Below are positions 43,381-53,261 of a stretch of DNA of 64,000 nucleotides, piece by piece. Origin of the DNA: Stropharia rugosoannulata (Eukaryota > Basidiomycota > Agaricomycetes > Agaricales > Strophariaceae); assembly GCA_028532985.1 (NCBI GenBank), contig JANCIK010000013.1, forward strand, positions 2,418,001 through 2,482,000, in the 5' to 3' direction. The first letter of the stretch is position 1. Each line of letters opens with the position of its first letter. The notes beneath the pieces are model-generated. The model saw only the letters and a list, made by a program, of their open reading frames with translations. It searched no databases and was not told the origin of the DNA. A program made the translations under genes and the position numbers.

Positions 43381-43434
43381 CGCGCTCTCCGCTGGGGTGG
43401 ATGGCAATTCTCGCCCGTTAAACCCAAGAAATAA
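43381..43434 (+). pseudogene. small KDZ-O gene, 3' part, cut off by Gypsy
   Basis: Continues the frame broken at 10435: CGC GCT CTC CGC TGG ... AAG AAA TAA, encoding RALRWGGWQFSPVKPKK and a stop. The stop is about 60 bp from the stop of the next gene on the other strand. Confidence 0.6.
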
Positions 43435-43496
43435 CATCTCATAAATCATGTAACAATCATAGTTGTGACATATTTCAAATTTATTTACCATCTGTT

Positions 43497-44261
43497 TCAG
43501 AATACATTATCAAGCTCTTTGCTCTCCTTTCCCTTACCGGCTGCATGCCAGTCCTCAACAAGGTCCATCACGATTCTGGCCATATCCTGAAGTAAGTAAA
43601 TACCCATATAATGGATAAGAAGAGGAGGTTTTCGATCGACCCCAGTCAAAATCTCCCTCGCTTCTTTCCAGGAAGAGAGAAAGTACGATAGTTCTCCGTG
43701 GATGTCATTTTGTACTTCATGTATGTTGACGTCGTGTTTATGATAGTGACTGAGCCGACTAGCAGCACGCTCTCGCTGTTTATGCCTCCGCCACCCCGTG
43801 AGAGAATGCGAGTGAACTTCGAATTGACCGGGCAGGATGTGTTTGTGGCCGTCATGATATGGTGGGTCATCCCAGAATTCAAACCAGAAATGATGATGAT
43901 CACTTCCCAAAGGCTCCTCAGACCAAAGTGCTTCCTTGTAGCTTTCAGAGTGCACCGGGAGCGAGGCTTTTGCTTGTTTTCGAAGACGGTCTGGAATTTC
44001 CGGAAGAGGTATCAAGGTGGTTGATTCAGAGTCCTCGACGGCCGACGGTTGACCTGATTCCATTAGTTGCTCTTGTCGCTTGACATATGCGCGGTGGTTT
44101 TGCAGGGACCTAGCTTTACGGCCTCTATAAATTTGTATTAGTACATTCCGTGACTACAGTTGAATGTCACCTTACTGTATCGAAGAATTGTAATCCATGC
44201 GCTTTTGAAGTTTTGCTGAGTCCCTTTCCTGAACTGTAAGGTACTTCGCTCGTCGACCCAT
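43497..44261 (-). CDS. KDZ-O small basic protein
   Basis: ATG at 44261 (MGRRAKYLTVQERDSAKLQKRMDYN), one intron (CA|GTAAGG...TTATAG, about 44117-44168), then GRKARSLQNHRAYVKRQEQ and a 188-residue frame ending ...KELDNVF. The N-terminal 50 residues are strongly basic and helical, of the 'RP/R-x-KY/F-x-T-x-EE/QER' type that opens many basidiomycete transposon-associated proteins. The rest has a His/Trp/Phe-rich stretch (GSDHHHFWFEFWDDPPYHDGHKH) and helices. No known domain. It lies just 3' of the KDZ transposase gene on the same strand. Nucleic-acid binding is likely from charge. Confidence 0.65.
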
Positions 44262-44517
44262 TGTACTTAGGTCAAAAAAATCGATTAGTAGCAGCCCTTA
44301 TATATATAGTGTCAAAAATGGTGATGCAAGGGCCGGGGCTTCGTCTTGCATCACCCACTGTGCATGTTGCATTATGTACCCCCTTCTTATTGCATTACTG
44401 CTCGCTCCCGTGTGCGTTAGATTACGCGTCTGAAGCAGTCAGGTTCAATGCATGATCGGCGAACGTTTGTAAGCCACTATATGTTGCATCAGTCACGTAT
44501 GATTTGAGTTGCATAAT
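44262..44517 (-). promoter_or_regulatory. motif-dense gap 3' of KDZ-O transposase
   Basis: About 255 bp holding exact TGATGCAA/TTGCATCA copies near 44334, 44346 and 44484 and four one-base variants (near 44366, 44388, 44447 and 44508). It separates the transposase stop from the ATG of the small basic gene, so the motif also marks an internal promoter, not only the ends of the element. Confidence 0.6.
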
Positions 44518-47500
44518 CTACATAGTCGCTTTGTTATACTTGGATTTATGTGGGGCTGGCTCGTTGAATTCATTGGGAAGCACTTGAGTCGGATCCTCGA
44601 TGATTTTGAACATACGGTCCGTATGTTGCGCTAATGACTGCCAACGACGCTGACAACCTGCCAGCATCTTATTGAACATGGCCGCCTGACGTTCGGCGTA
44701 AGCAATATGCCCTTCAGTATGCACATCCGATGCACTCTCCGCACGGGGACTGGTTTTGGGGTCCGCTTTACCCTTCCAGTCCTGGGTGCGGTACTTGAAG
44801 TAAAGCAGAACTCGTGTCATTTCTTCTGAGAGGAGTACAACCTCTTCCGAAAATCGTTCCGCTCTCGCTCTGGATTTACACCACTCAGAACGGATACCTG
44901 ACGTGCAAAGATAAGACATCAGCTAATCACTGTCTTTTGCTAGAACTCACGATCAGTCAAATACGTTCCACTTTCGTCATCAATCTCCTCCATCGGTACC
45001 TTCTTCCAGATCCACGAAAGAGTCTGTCGACCCTCAGATTCCTTGCCCTTGCCTTTAGCTTTCCCCTCAGCCACATCCCGGATGTCTTCTTCACATAACA
45101 GTAGTAAGTCTTCCTTCCATTTGTACTCCGCAAGTAACGGTGATAGAGAGGTAAGCGCGGCGAAGGCCGACCTATATTCCTCGGCTGCACCCTGAATCTT
45201 TGCATCAATACCAGCAATTGTATTCCGCGCGCGAGTGTTTGCTGCTTGGCCCCGTACGAAGCGATCCTTAAACTGATACAGATGGGCTCGAACCTGGAGT
45301 TGGGAGCGAATGACATCAAGCACTTCATGAGCTTGTGAGTAGCGAAGCCTCCATTCAATTCGTTGAAGGTTTACAGGGACATGGGTCTGGGTCTTGAGTT
45401 GGGAAGGGAGCCAGAGAGAGAGCTTGTAGACCTGCAGTTCCGTAGATGTGGTCTGCGCAAATTCCTCGCGCAATTTGGCCAGTCCCGGGATGTATATCTG
45501 GTGGAACGAAAAGAATGTATCGATCTTCCTGGTAAGCGTGTTACACTGCAACTGATGCTTCGTGCGCTGGCGGTCTAGCGCATGCTCCCAGACCTTGGCC
45601 GCTGATGCTTTGAGACGGCGTCTACAATCGGTACATCAGGTTTGAAGACGTTATAGGCGTCACAAATAGGAAACTTACTGTTCTCGTTCCAAATTAATCC
45701 CCATCATTATCAGTACGCTCGGCGTCACCCTGTCATCCAACGCCATATCTCTTGCATTAGCAATGTCACGAGCTTCATCTTCAACAAGCTGCTTCATTAC
45801 AGACGCCTGCGTTGGTCCTAATAGCATGTTTGCTCGCGATATCAGGATGGCAGATGTGTATGCACCAGTGCTTGTAACTTCGTATGGATTGGGGTTCGAT
45901 TTGTCGAGTTCCCATGCCTGAACCATTTCCTCCCATCGTTCAATTGTTTCCGGGGGAACTGTGAGGGTCATCTCGGCATGGCTGACTTTGTGCTCAGCCA
46001 TGTCGCGCGCTGCTGCATACATTTTATGGTATAAGCTGTTCGCTAAATAGACGGTCTTTGAGTAAGATGATTTGTTCTTAACCATAGCAAAGCCATACGA
46101 GACTCACCCATCCCCGATACCTTCTTCCAGTTCTCATCCCCGATATGGCTATCAATGCAATCGGCCCGGCTTCCAGGACCCATTTCGCGTGTGCTTACAG
46201 CAATTTTGTCTAGATTAGCCCAACCTCTCTCGGGTGCTTCGCCATCTGTCTGGCCAGTATGAGGCGTGAAGTGAAAGGAGAAGTCGGACCGGCACTGTGC
46301 AACATGCGCCGGTAGATGGAATTTTGGGACAAGATATCTGACCGAAATGTCATTACGGAGGATGAAGAACTCGGAGTCGTGTTTCTTCATCCGCTCTTTA
46401 TGGTGCTTCCACCATTGACAAGCAATATCATACGATACTGTAAAGTGCTTGAGTGAAGTGCCTTTCATTGCCGAGTGAAAAACATAATCCATATTGCAGT
46501 ACCTGATACATTTGCTTTAGTACTGCCAACAGAGAAAGTTACATTTTGATCCGACCTTTCACCCCTTTGCAAATCACCAACGCTAACCGGCCGTTTCATA
46601 TCATGTCGAGAGCATACCACCGCCGCAATGCCCGTGGCAGCATGGCCTTGCAGCGCTCTCTCAGATAAGTTTACGGCGTCATGACGGGAGCAAGAGCTTT
46701 TCTGTACATGTAAAGCAGAGATAATCAGTGATAAGATCTCGGAGCAGAAGTCAGATAACGCCTACTGACCGGCTCCTTTTCATTCTGAAAGTTCTTCAAA
46801 TATGTCTTATATTGATGTTCTTCAACAAAGTAGGCACAACCCTGGTTGAGACCAGGGTCTGCGATGATATTCAAGACGTTCTTGCGCCTCATGCGCATAC
46901 ATGCGTCCAACGCGACATAGATACCGTGCAGCCAGCTTTAGAGGTTAAGTATACTGTATCGTAAATATATACAATGAAAGGCTTACCTGGGCGAGCCATC
47001 TGTTTCCCAGTTAGGTCTCATGTTGATCCCGGGCTGAGGACAGGCAGGGCAAAGTACAGCACACTCCCCGTCCTTCGTGCCAGGAATGCCTGTTGCATCA
47101 TGCCCCTGGCCCGAACGTTTCATGAGCTTGAGAAATCGCCACTCTCGTATCATCCGCAGCAAAGCAGGATAGCAGTCCTGATAAAGACAAATCATTAGCC
47201 TGGTGATACAACCGTTTTCAAGATACATTGCACTACTTACATCAATATGTTCAGTTCCAGTGTTGTCTGTACATCGACTGAGGGTCTGGTGAAACTGGAA
47301 GACCGATAAGGTAGACTCATAGGATAGAAGTTCAAGATATTCAAGACATGTAAATGTCGCAGCACTGCGAGGATCCGTTGTGGTCGAAGGGAACAGTCGG
47401 GCGCGGAGGAGCTGGACAACGTGTTGCAGAGTTGTATTCCTGCATCCGCAGAAGTCAAGAGCAATGATATGAACGCCGGTTATGTCAACAACAGTAAAAT

Positions 47501-48310
47501 CGTCGGCAAAGGAGTGCTTAGGGTTGAAGCATGGATCACCGTGTTCATGGCCAAGCTGAACTCGTAGCCCGATCGCTTTCAAGGAGGACTTCTCAAAGAA
47601 CATACCGTTCCATTTCTGTAGGAAGAACATAAGTCATAAGTAGAATATAGGTCAAATTAGTAGGCCCACCTGAATTCGGTGCAAGAACAGTCTTGAATGC
47701 GATGTTACCATGCAGTTTTTGCACAGCATGGACCGGCCAAAACAATCCTTGCATTCAAATTCGCCACTGCCTTCCCTGCATAAAACACATGTCTCGGTTG
47801 CGAAGTGTCCTCGCCCTTCAACCGCAATCATCTCTTGTAGTATCAGTTGGGCTTTAGGGATGAACTCGCGGAGGGCCTGATCCTAGATAGCGATTAGTAA
47901 ATAGTATACACAGGAGTAGCTAGGACCTAATCACATACCCCTTGAATCCTCAACTTCGTTATATTTTCAGTGTCCCCTCCAACCCTAGCCATGTGTTGCA
48001 GGTAATCTTCATCGACAGGAATACCCATGGAGATGTTTTGATCATCGTCCAACAAATCGTCGGCCAAACTCGTGTTGAGGTCCGGGGTATCATGTTCGAC
48101 ATGTTCCTGAATGTCTGGTGAAGGTTGAGTAGAGACTGTTGAATGCAGTGCCCCAGTAGTGCGTGTTGAGATTTTCGCTGAGCTACCTGAGCCGGTAACA
48201 CGATAATGAACGTGCTCGTGGTTCTTCACACTACGGACAATCGTTGGGGCCCTGTGGTGCACCATACTGTTCAAGATTTTCTTCTGTCGAGCGGTTAGAC
48301 CTTTGGTCAT
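44518..48310 (-). CDS. KDZ transposase of KDZ-O
   Basis: Multi-exon minus-strand gene; I choose the ATG at 48310 (MTKGLTARQKKILNSM) because the open frame further upstream is only repeat sequence. Near 47690-47860 it has the CxC2 cluster (CVLCREGSGEFECKDCFGR, LCKNCM) leading into KWNGMFFEKSSLKAIGLRVQLGH. Then come DITGVHIIALDFCGC, CLEYLELLSYEST and LCPACPQPGINMRP. The RNase H-fold core (46085-46495) has SYDIACQWW (Asp), DGEAPERGWANL (Glu) and DSHIGDENWKK. The C-terminal end is IRSEWCKSRARAERFSEEVVLLSEEM (44780-44900). Same architecture as the KDZ-T enzyme but closer to the consensus. No clear disabling lesion was seen, though splice sites between 46500 and 47000 are uncertain. Confidence 0.82.
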
Positions 48311-49508
48311 GGTCGTTTTGAGTAGAACGGGATGGCCAAGAGGATTGGTTGAAGAGCGTCGCAACGGTGAGCCTGGCGTGGTAGGAGGGGAAGAAAGGTG
48401 ACATGGCAATGGCAGTGGCGGGCGGACATGGCAGGCAGAACATCGAAGACTGAAGTTGAGAACGGCGTGGTGATGCAAGCGAAAGACGTGGGACTTTGGT
48501 GGGACTGATGCAACGTTATTGTGACGATCGCTGATGTGAGCGGAAACGCCAAGATGATGCAAGGGGTCTCGGCAAATGATGCAAAGGGCATTGGGAGCAG
48601 CTAGTAAAGGCGAGAAGCAGGTCAGGCAAGTGATGCAAGATGAGCAACCAGGCAAGTAATGCAAATGCATACATGATGCAAGGTGAGGGACCCAGGACAG
48701 AAGTATTGCCAAGGTATACACCAGATGATGCACTAGGAAGAGCTTGCAAACAATGCAAAGGGAAGGTGAGCGGATGGATAGTAGGGTTAACTCAAGATGA
48801 TGCAACAGAATAGCTCTTGCACAGGATACGGAGCAAATACGGAGCAAGGAAATGCCTAGGTCTAGTGGAGGTGATGCACAGGGAAAGTCCGGTCCTGATG
48901 CAATGCATTGCCTGACGAGGGTGTTATAAAGCGAGCGCCCAGAACCCAGGGCGAGCAGGTGTTGCAAAGGGCGTCCAATAGATGTTGCAAAGGGTGTCCA
49001 ATAAATAATGCAAAGGGACAGAAAATCGGCCATTTTATTGTAAATGAATCCATCGGCGGAAAGACTACGCCTGTTTACCGTGTCCACTATAATTCAAGAG
49101 AATAAGAATAAAACATATGTTTGGGTGGCTTACTCTGAACCTTACCTGAGCTGAACTTACAATATAGTGCGTGAGTAAGGCGAAAGGTAAAAAGGCAACG
49201 GCGCGCTTTATTCCTGTAACGTAGGTAATATGCAGGCGCAATAATTGATGAGGTATACCCATTAAGAAGTGAATGCTGGGGGTGAACCGTGCGCTAGCGC
49301 ACGGTTCACCCGACAGGGACAGGGAGGGCGCATCAAACGGAAGCGGCGCGGCGCACCGGAAGGGAGCGCCCCCGGAAGGAGCGCCCCCGGCCGGAAAGGT
49401 AAGGTCGGCGAGGCCCTAGAAGTGATGCAACGTACAGGGCAAATGATGCAATAGGCAAATGATGCAATATATTCAAAAAAGAGGCCTCTTTAGCCCTATA
49501 CAAAGGGC
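48311..49508 (-). promoter_or_regulatory. right subterminal region of KDZ-O, dense TGATGCAA array
   Basis: No gene. Eight exact TGATGCAA copies fall within 48471-48903 (48471, 48506, 48555, 48577, 48631, 48674, 48798, 48896) with more variants up to 49010, then three at 49423-49466. All the exact copies run in the same direction. The array precedes the transposase start codon and so is both subterminal and promoter-proximal. A GC-rich block with a 32-bp palindrome lies at 49280-49400. Confidence 0.7.
49280..49311. repeat. 32-bp perfect palindrome
   Basis: Sixteen bases (GGGTGAACCGTGCGCT) are followed at once by their exact reverse complement. It is followed by a GC-rich stretch with two copies of a GGAAGGxAGCGCCCCCGG unit. 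It lies 277 bp from the right end of KDZ-O. Confidence 0.9.
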
Positions 49509-49588
49509 CCTGTAGTTACAGTAGCTGTTGCATTAAACCCCATGTGTAGTTACACAAGGTTTTGCATCAGAATAGCTATAGCGGCTGA
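49509..49588 (-). repeat. right terminal inverted repeat of KDZ-O
   Basis: Partner of 2439-2518; the shared core read on the minus strand is TTTAATGCAACAG. Outer 20 bases are diverged. Confidence 0.7.
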
Positions 49589-49595
49589 CTTTAAA
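49589..49595. repeat. 7-bp target-site duplication of KDZ-O, right copy
   Basis: ACTTTAA, matching 2432-2438. Confidence 0.75.
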
Positions 49596-49765
49596 GCCTT
49601 GCATTGATGGAGGTTATGTGTACATGCTTCTGTTGATAATTATACATTGAATGACTGCATCTTTGCCGCCCGTAGTAGACCGGTCATGGTCATGTACATA
49701 AACGTCAGTCGCTACTGTTAACATTGAGAACTATTCTGGTTTGCCCTGCACATCAACAGAGGACC

Positions 49766-50737
49766 TTAAGCAAATATATGACCCATAAAAATACGCTTGT
49801 GCAATTTCGATCCGGCCTCTTCAATAGCATCAATTTCCTCCTGAGTCAAATCGGGAATATTCTCCGCATCCAAGAACTCCTTGATTCGCTCTGCCTTTGT
49901 TGAGGTCCTTAATATAATCGATTTAGCTTACATAGATCAGTCAAAAATTGAGTCAACGTACGTGACAACTACAACATCCTTCTGTAGTAGCCATTTGGTG
50001 AGAACCTGGCCCGCACTAACAGGCTTGCCGGATGATCCTTCTACGCGGCTGCGAATGTTCTCAAGGACAGGGTCCAGTGGACCTCCAGCAACGCGTGCAA
50101 CTGGCGTCAGGCCTCCGTACGATTCTACCACAATTCCACGCTCCTGGCAAAGCTTGACAATGGGTTCGGCGGCCTTCCAAACATAGGGATGTAGTTCGAT
50201 CTGAGTATGTCATATTTAGCCAACTTTCGACTGGGATGGGTAAACACTTGGTACCTGGTTAGCCGCTGGAACAACTTTTGCATTGGCGAGTATTTCGTCG
50301 AGATGAGCAACGGTGAAGTTGGATACGCCAACAGCCTTTGCCAGGCCTTTATGGTACAGCTCCTCCATATCTGCCCACCACTTCGGTAAGTCTCCAGCCG
50401 GTGCCCGGGAGGGGTCGTGTATCAAAAATAGGTCGACATATTCAAGTCCCAGACGTGAAAGAGAGGCCTTGAGTGACTCGGCAATGGTTTCTCCAGGCTT
50501 GAGTCCATTAAGTTTGGTCGTAATGAAGAGCTCTGAGCGGGGCTTTCCAGAGCTCTTCACGCCAGCAGCCAGAGAGTCTTCGTTTTCGTACATCTGCGCT
50601 CCGTCGAGATGGGTGACCCCATTGTCAATCGCAAGGCGCACGAGCGACTCAGCATCTTTCTTGTAGAGAGCGGTGCCGGTTCCAAAGCCTATGGCGGGTA
50701 TGCTGGCACCGGTGTTGAGGGTGAACTGCTTGGACAT
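49766..50737 (-). CDS. aldo-keto reductase
   Basis: ATG at 50737 (MSKQFTLNTGASIPAIGFGTGT). Three exons: about 50255-50737, 49965-50204 and 49766-49905, joined at GTACCA and GTACGT donors. The catalytic tetrad is visible: Asp and Tyr in THLDGAQMYENE, Lys in ITTKLNG and His in LFLIHDPS. KAVGVSNF and the C-terminal TKAERIKEF are typical NADPH-binding regions. Around 290 residues, normal for soluble AKRs that reduce aldehydes and ketones. The stop is about 170 bp from the end of the outer transposon, so the transposon lies just downstream and the gene is complete. Confidence 0.9.
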
Positions 50738-53261
50738 GATGGCTTTGTGGGGTCGATGAGATAGAGAAAAGATAAGAGAGTTGAAGATGGCGTGAGACCG
50801 GATGCATGGGTGCTTTTTGGTTATCTAATAATATTTGTGATCTTCATGGGAGCCATATGCGTGAGGAGCCTTGGCCGAAAGTCCGCCACCACCACTGAAC
50901 AAACGCAGAAGCACGATTGCGAAGCATGATGATGTTTTTTTTTCGTAATCCATAAATAGAAGAACATAGGAATGATCCGGGCCTCGGCCGGTCTGGCAAG
51001 AAATACTCATATTTTTCAATTAGCAAGACTACCTCATGAGTTGAGAAAAGACTCTCTCTTAAAATAACTACCCGTATCACTTTTAACTATGAGATAAACA
51101 ATGTAGAATCTCATTGCTGATTGAATAGTAACTCTTTTTCAAGTTGAACTCTCCATTTTCGCAAGTCAAACTGCTCTCGGCATTACGGCATTAGCTACGT
51201 CGCCCACAACGACCGGCATGTGAACCAATCATGAACATGCCACAGCTTGGGCTCGCAATCCGATTTTTCCTGCGTGTGTATAGATCAAGAACATAAGCTT
51301 ACTGATTAAACTTGGACGGCTCTTCGAAGACATTCCCCATAAATGGGCTGCCTTGATTTGCGCAGTGAATCGTTCATACCTTCATCAATAAATAAAACAG
51401 CGTCTACTAAGAGTTCGCGCTAAGAAAAATACATAGTACTGTACCATTTTGAACGGTTCATCCGCCCCTGCACGAAATTGGTTGTTTGTCCGGACTCACT
51501 GGTGGACGAACCAATATACAGCCGACGGGTTTGAATTATGGTGTAAATAACTGCAGGCCATAAGTTAAAGAATACAACCTGGACAAATAATTTTTGGCCC
51601 AACCTTCCTGGTTGTTCCGCGTCCCAACAGGAATGGTGAACTGCAACTTTTGTCTATGGTGTCTCTGTCCACCTGGACGAACTTTTCGAAATAAGAAATT
51701 AGATATAAGTATGGACGAATTAAGTTACATTCACGGTGTAACTATCGCAATAGGCTCCGTAGCAACTTGATCTTGTTCTTGATTTGAGCCCGATGAGCCC
51801 AAGGTGCGAGCTGCCGATCCATTAGTAGCTTAATACCTGTATTGCGGGAATGGTGCTTGGACATTATGGACTGGATAGCCAAAGAGCGGTTGGATAGAAG
51901 ATAAGCTCGTACATATCCCTCGTAAAAATATACAACAATACGAATATGATATCGACCAGAATATACGTCATACCTAGTCCCTCTTTGGAAATTTATGCCT
52001 GTTTATCAGGTAGACCTTGTGCAGATCGGATTCTAAAGGGTAGGAGTTGGGTAGGGGAGCCAAAAGTCTTGCTAAACTACAAGAGAACGTCCTGAGTCGA
52101 TTGCGCGCAAGAAAAAACTATAGATGAAAGCAAACTACCCAATACCTAGTCGATTCAGCTACTAGGAGCCTCATGGTCCTGTGAGTACTGGAGAAACTAA
52201 ACCTGATTCTAAACTTAGAACTCGTAAAATGGGGTCTAGATCACGGTGGCCTGCCACGACGCTCATGCCTGACGCTAGCTAACTTCATCTTAGTACAATA
52301 CATTGTACTAACACCATATCTTCGGGCATTCAACGTTTAAGGGACAGAGTGAAGATGCCTCATGATTTATTGCAATTACAAGGTGCAACGATGCCACGGA
52401 GATTTCAGTAGTATAAATAGAGTCGCAACGTTGCAGTAGTGTATTCCAAGGTAGATAGGTTCCATTGCTCCGGATTCCTCAATATATTGCTGGTTATAGC
52501 AAATAAATGCACGTCTGAACATATGTGTCGCATAAATACATTTGCGGCAACTGTATGATCCGGATTTCGAAATATCATCATGAATTGAAACAGGAAATAC
52601 GCAAACCAATTCTGTGTTCGGTAGTTCGCATAACCACGAGGAAAATAACACCACCGACGCATGTGCTCAAAATGAAAATATATAGCTGTGACCCTGAGGC
52701 ACAAGACATACATGCGTTCACCTAGTGTCGTACCTGCGAGCTTCGAAAGAATTGAGTTCTCTTCGAAAGGTAGAGAAATAAATGGCCTCAGTACAAGTGT
52801 TACTATGCGTTTAGTCATCATGTCTATATTGCACACATATTCATGGAGATTATTCGGTTTAAGCGCCTGCATTGCGGTGTGCGTTCTGAGAAAAAGTTCG
52901 TATTTAGATCGATTCACGAGCTTTATTCCGCCTTACACCTGAGGAAGGACACCGAATTTCGAACAGTCTCACTCAGCACAGGGTCTACGGGTAAAGGAAG
53001 CAGTCGGAAAACCGATCTCACATGAATACCCTGTACCTCCGCCGTCCGCGAGGCTCAAGTACATTTCATCCCGTGGCGGCACTTTCTGAACGGTGACGGT
53101 CACTCGGTCCGAGCTCCAGAGCGGTAGAGTGGTGAAGAATTAGTAGACAAATATGTAATTAGCGATTAGACCTTGTCTAATATAGATACCAGTTGAGAAG
53201 ACAAAAACCTAAATGAAAGTAGGAGCACGCGCTTCGAACGTGGTTTGGACTGAGGGGATGA
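50738..53261. other. 2.5-kb gene-poor stretch
   Basis: No recognisable gene. A 170-codon minus-strand frame at 52405-52917 lacks an early ATG and resembles no family. AKR promoter sequences are expected at 50740-51000. No transposon ends or TSDs were found. Confidence 0.4.

Larger units (their letters stand above)
2439..49588 (-). mobile_element. outer KDZ-type DNA transposon (KDZ-O), interrupted by a Gypsy element
   Basis: The borders are set by a 7-bp ACTTTAA duplication and imperfect inverted repeats. Once the Gypsy insertion (10436-43376 plus one CCGT copy) is removed, the element is about 14.2 kb. It encodes an HMG-like protein (-), an RNase H1-N/viroplasmin-like protein (+), a small protein (+, broken by the Gypsy element), a small basic protein (-) and a KDZ transposase with a CxC2 cysteine cluster (-). 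Its sequence is studded with TGATGCAA/TTGCATCA, densest near the right end and in the intergenic stretch 3' of the transposase. The terminal 20 bp of the two ends match poorly, so the element looks old. Confidence 0.78.

Noticed and set aside
43497..44261. KDZ-O small basic protein as a bZIP factor reading TGATGCAA
   Set aside because: TGATGCAAT resembles a C/EBP-ATF composite site, but the protein lacks the bZIP basic-region pattern and a leucine heptad.
47927..49087. 386-codon open frame as the N-terminus of the KDZ-O transposase
   Set aside because: The upstream 260 codons coincide with the TGATGCAA array and have non-protein-like composition; the ATG at 48310 begins the conserved part.
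52405..52917. 170-codon minus-strand frame as a gene
   Set aside because: It starts with GTG, has no family resemblance or splice context, and one such frame is expected by chance in DNA of this length.
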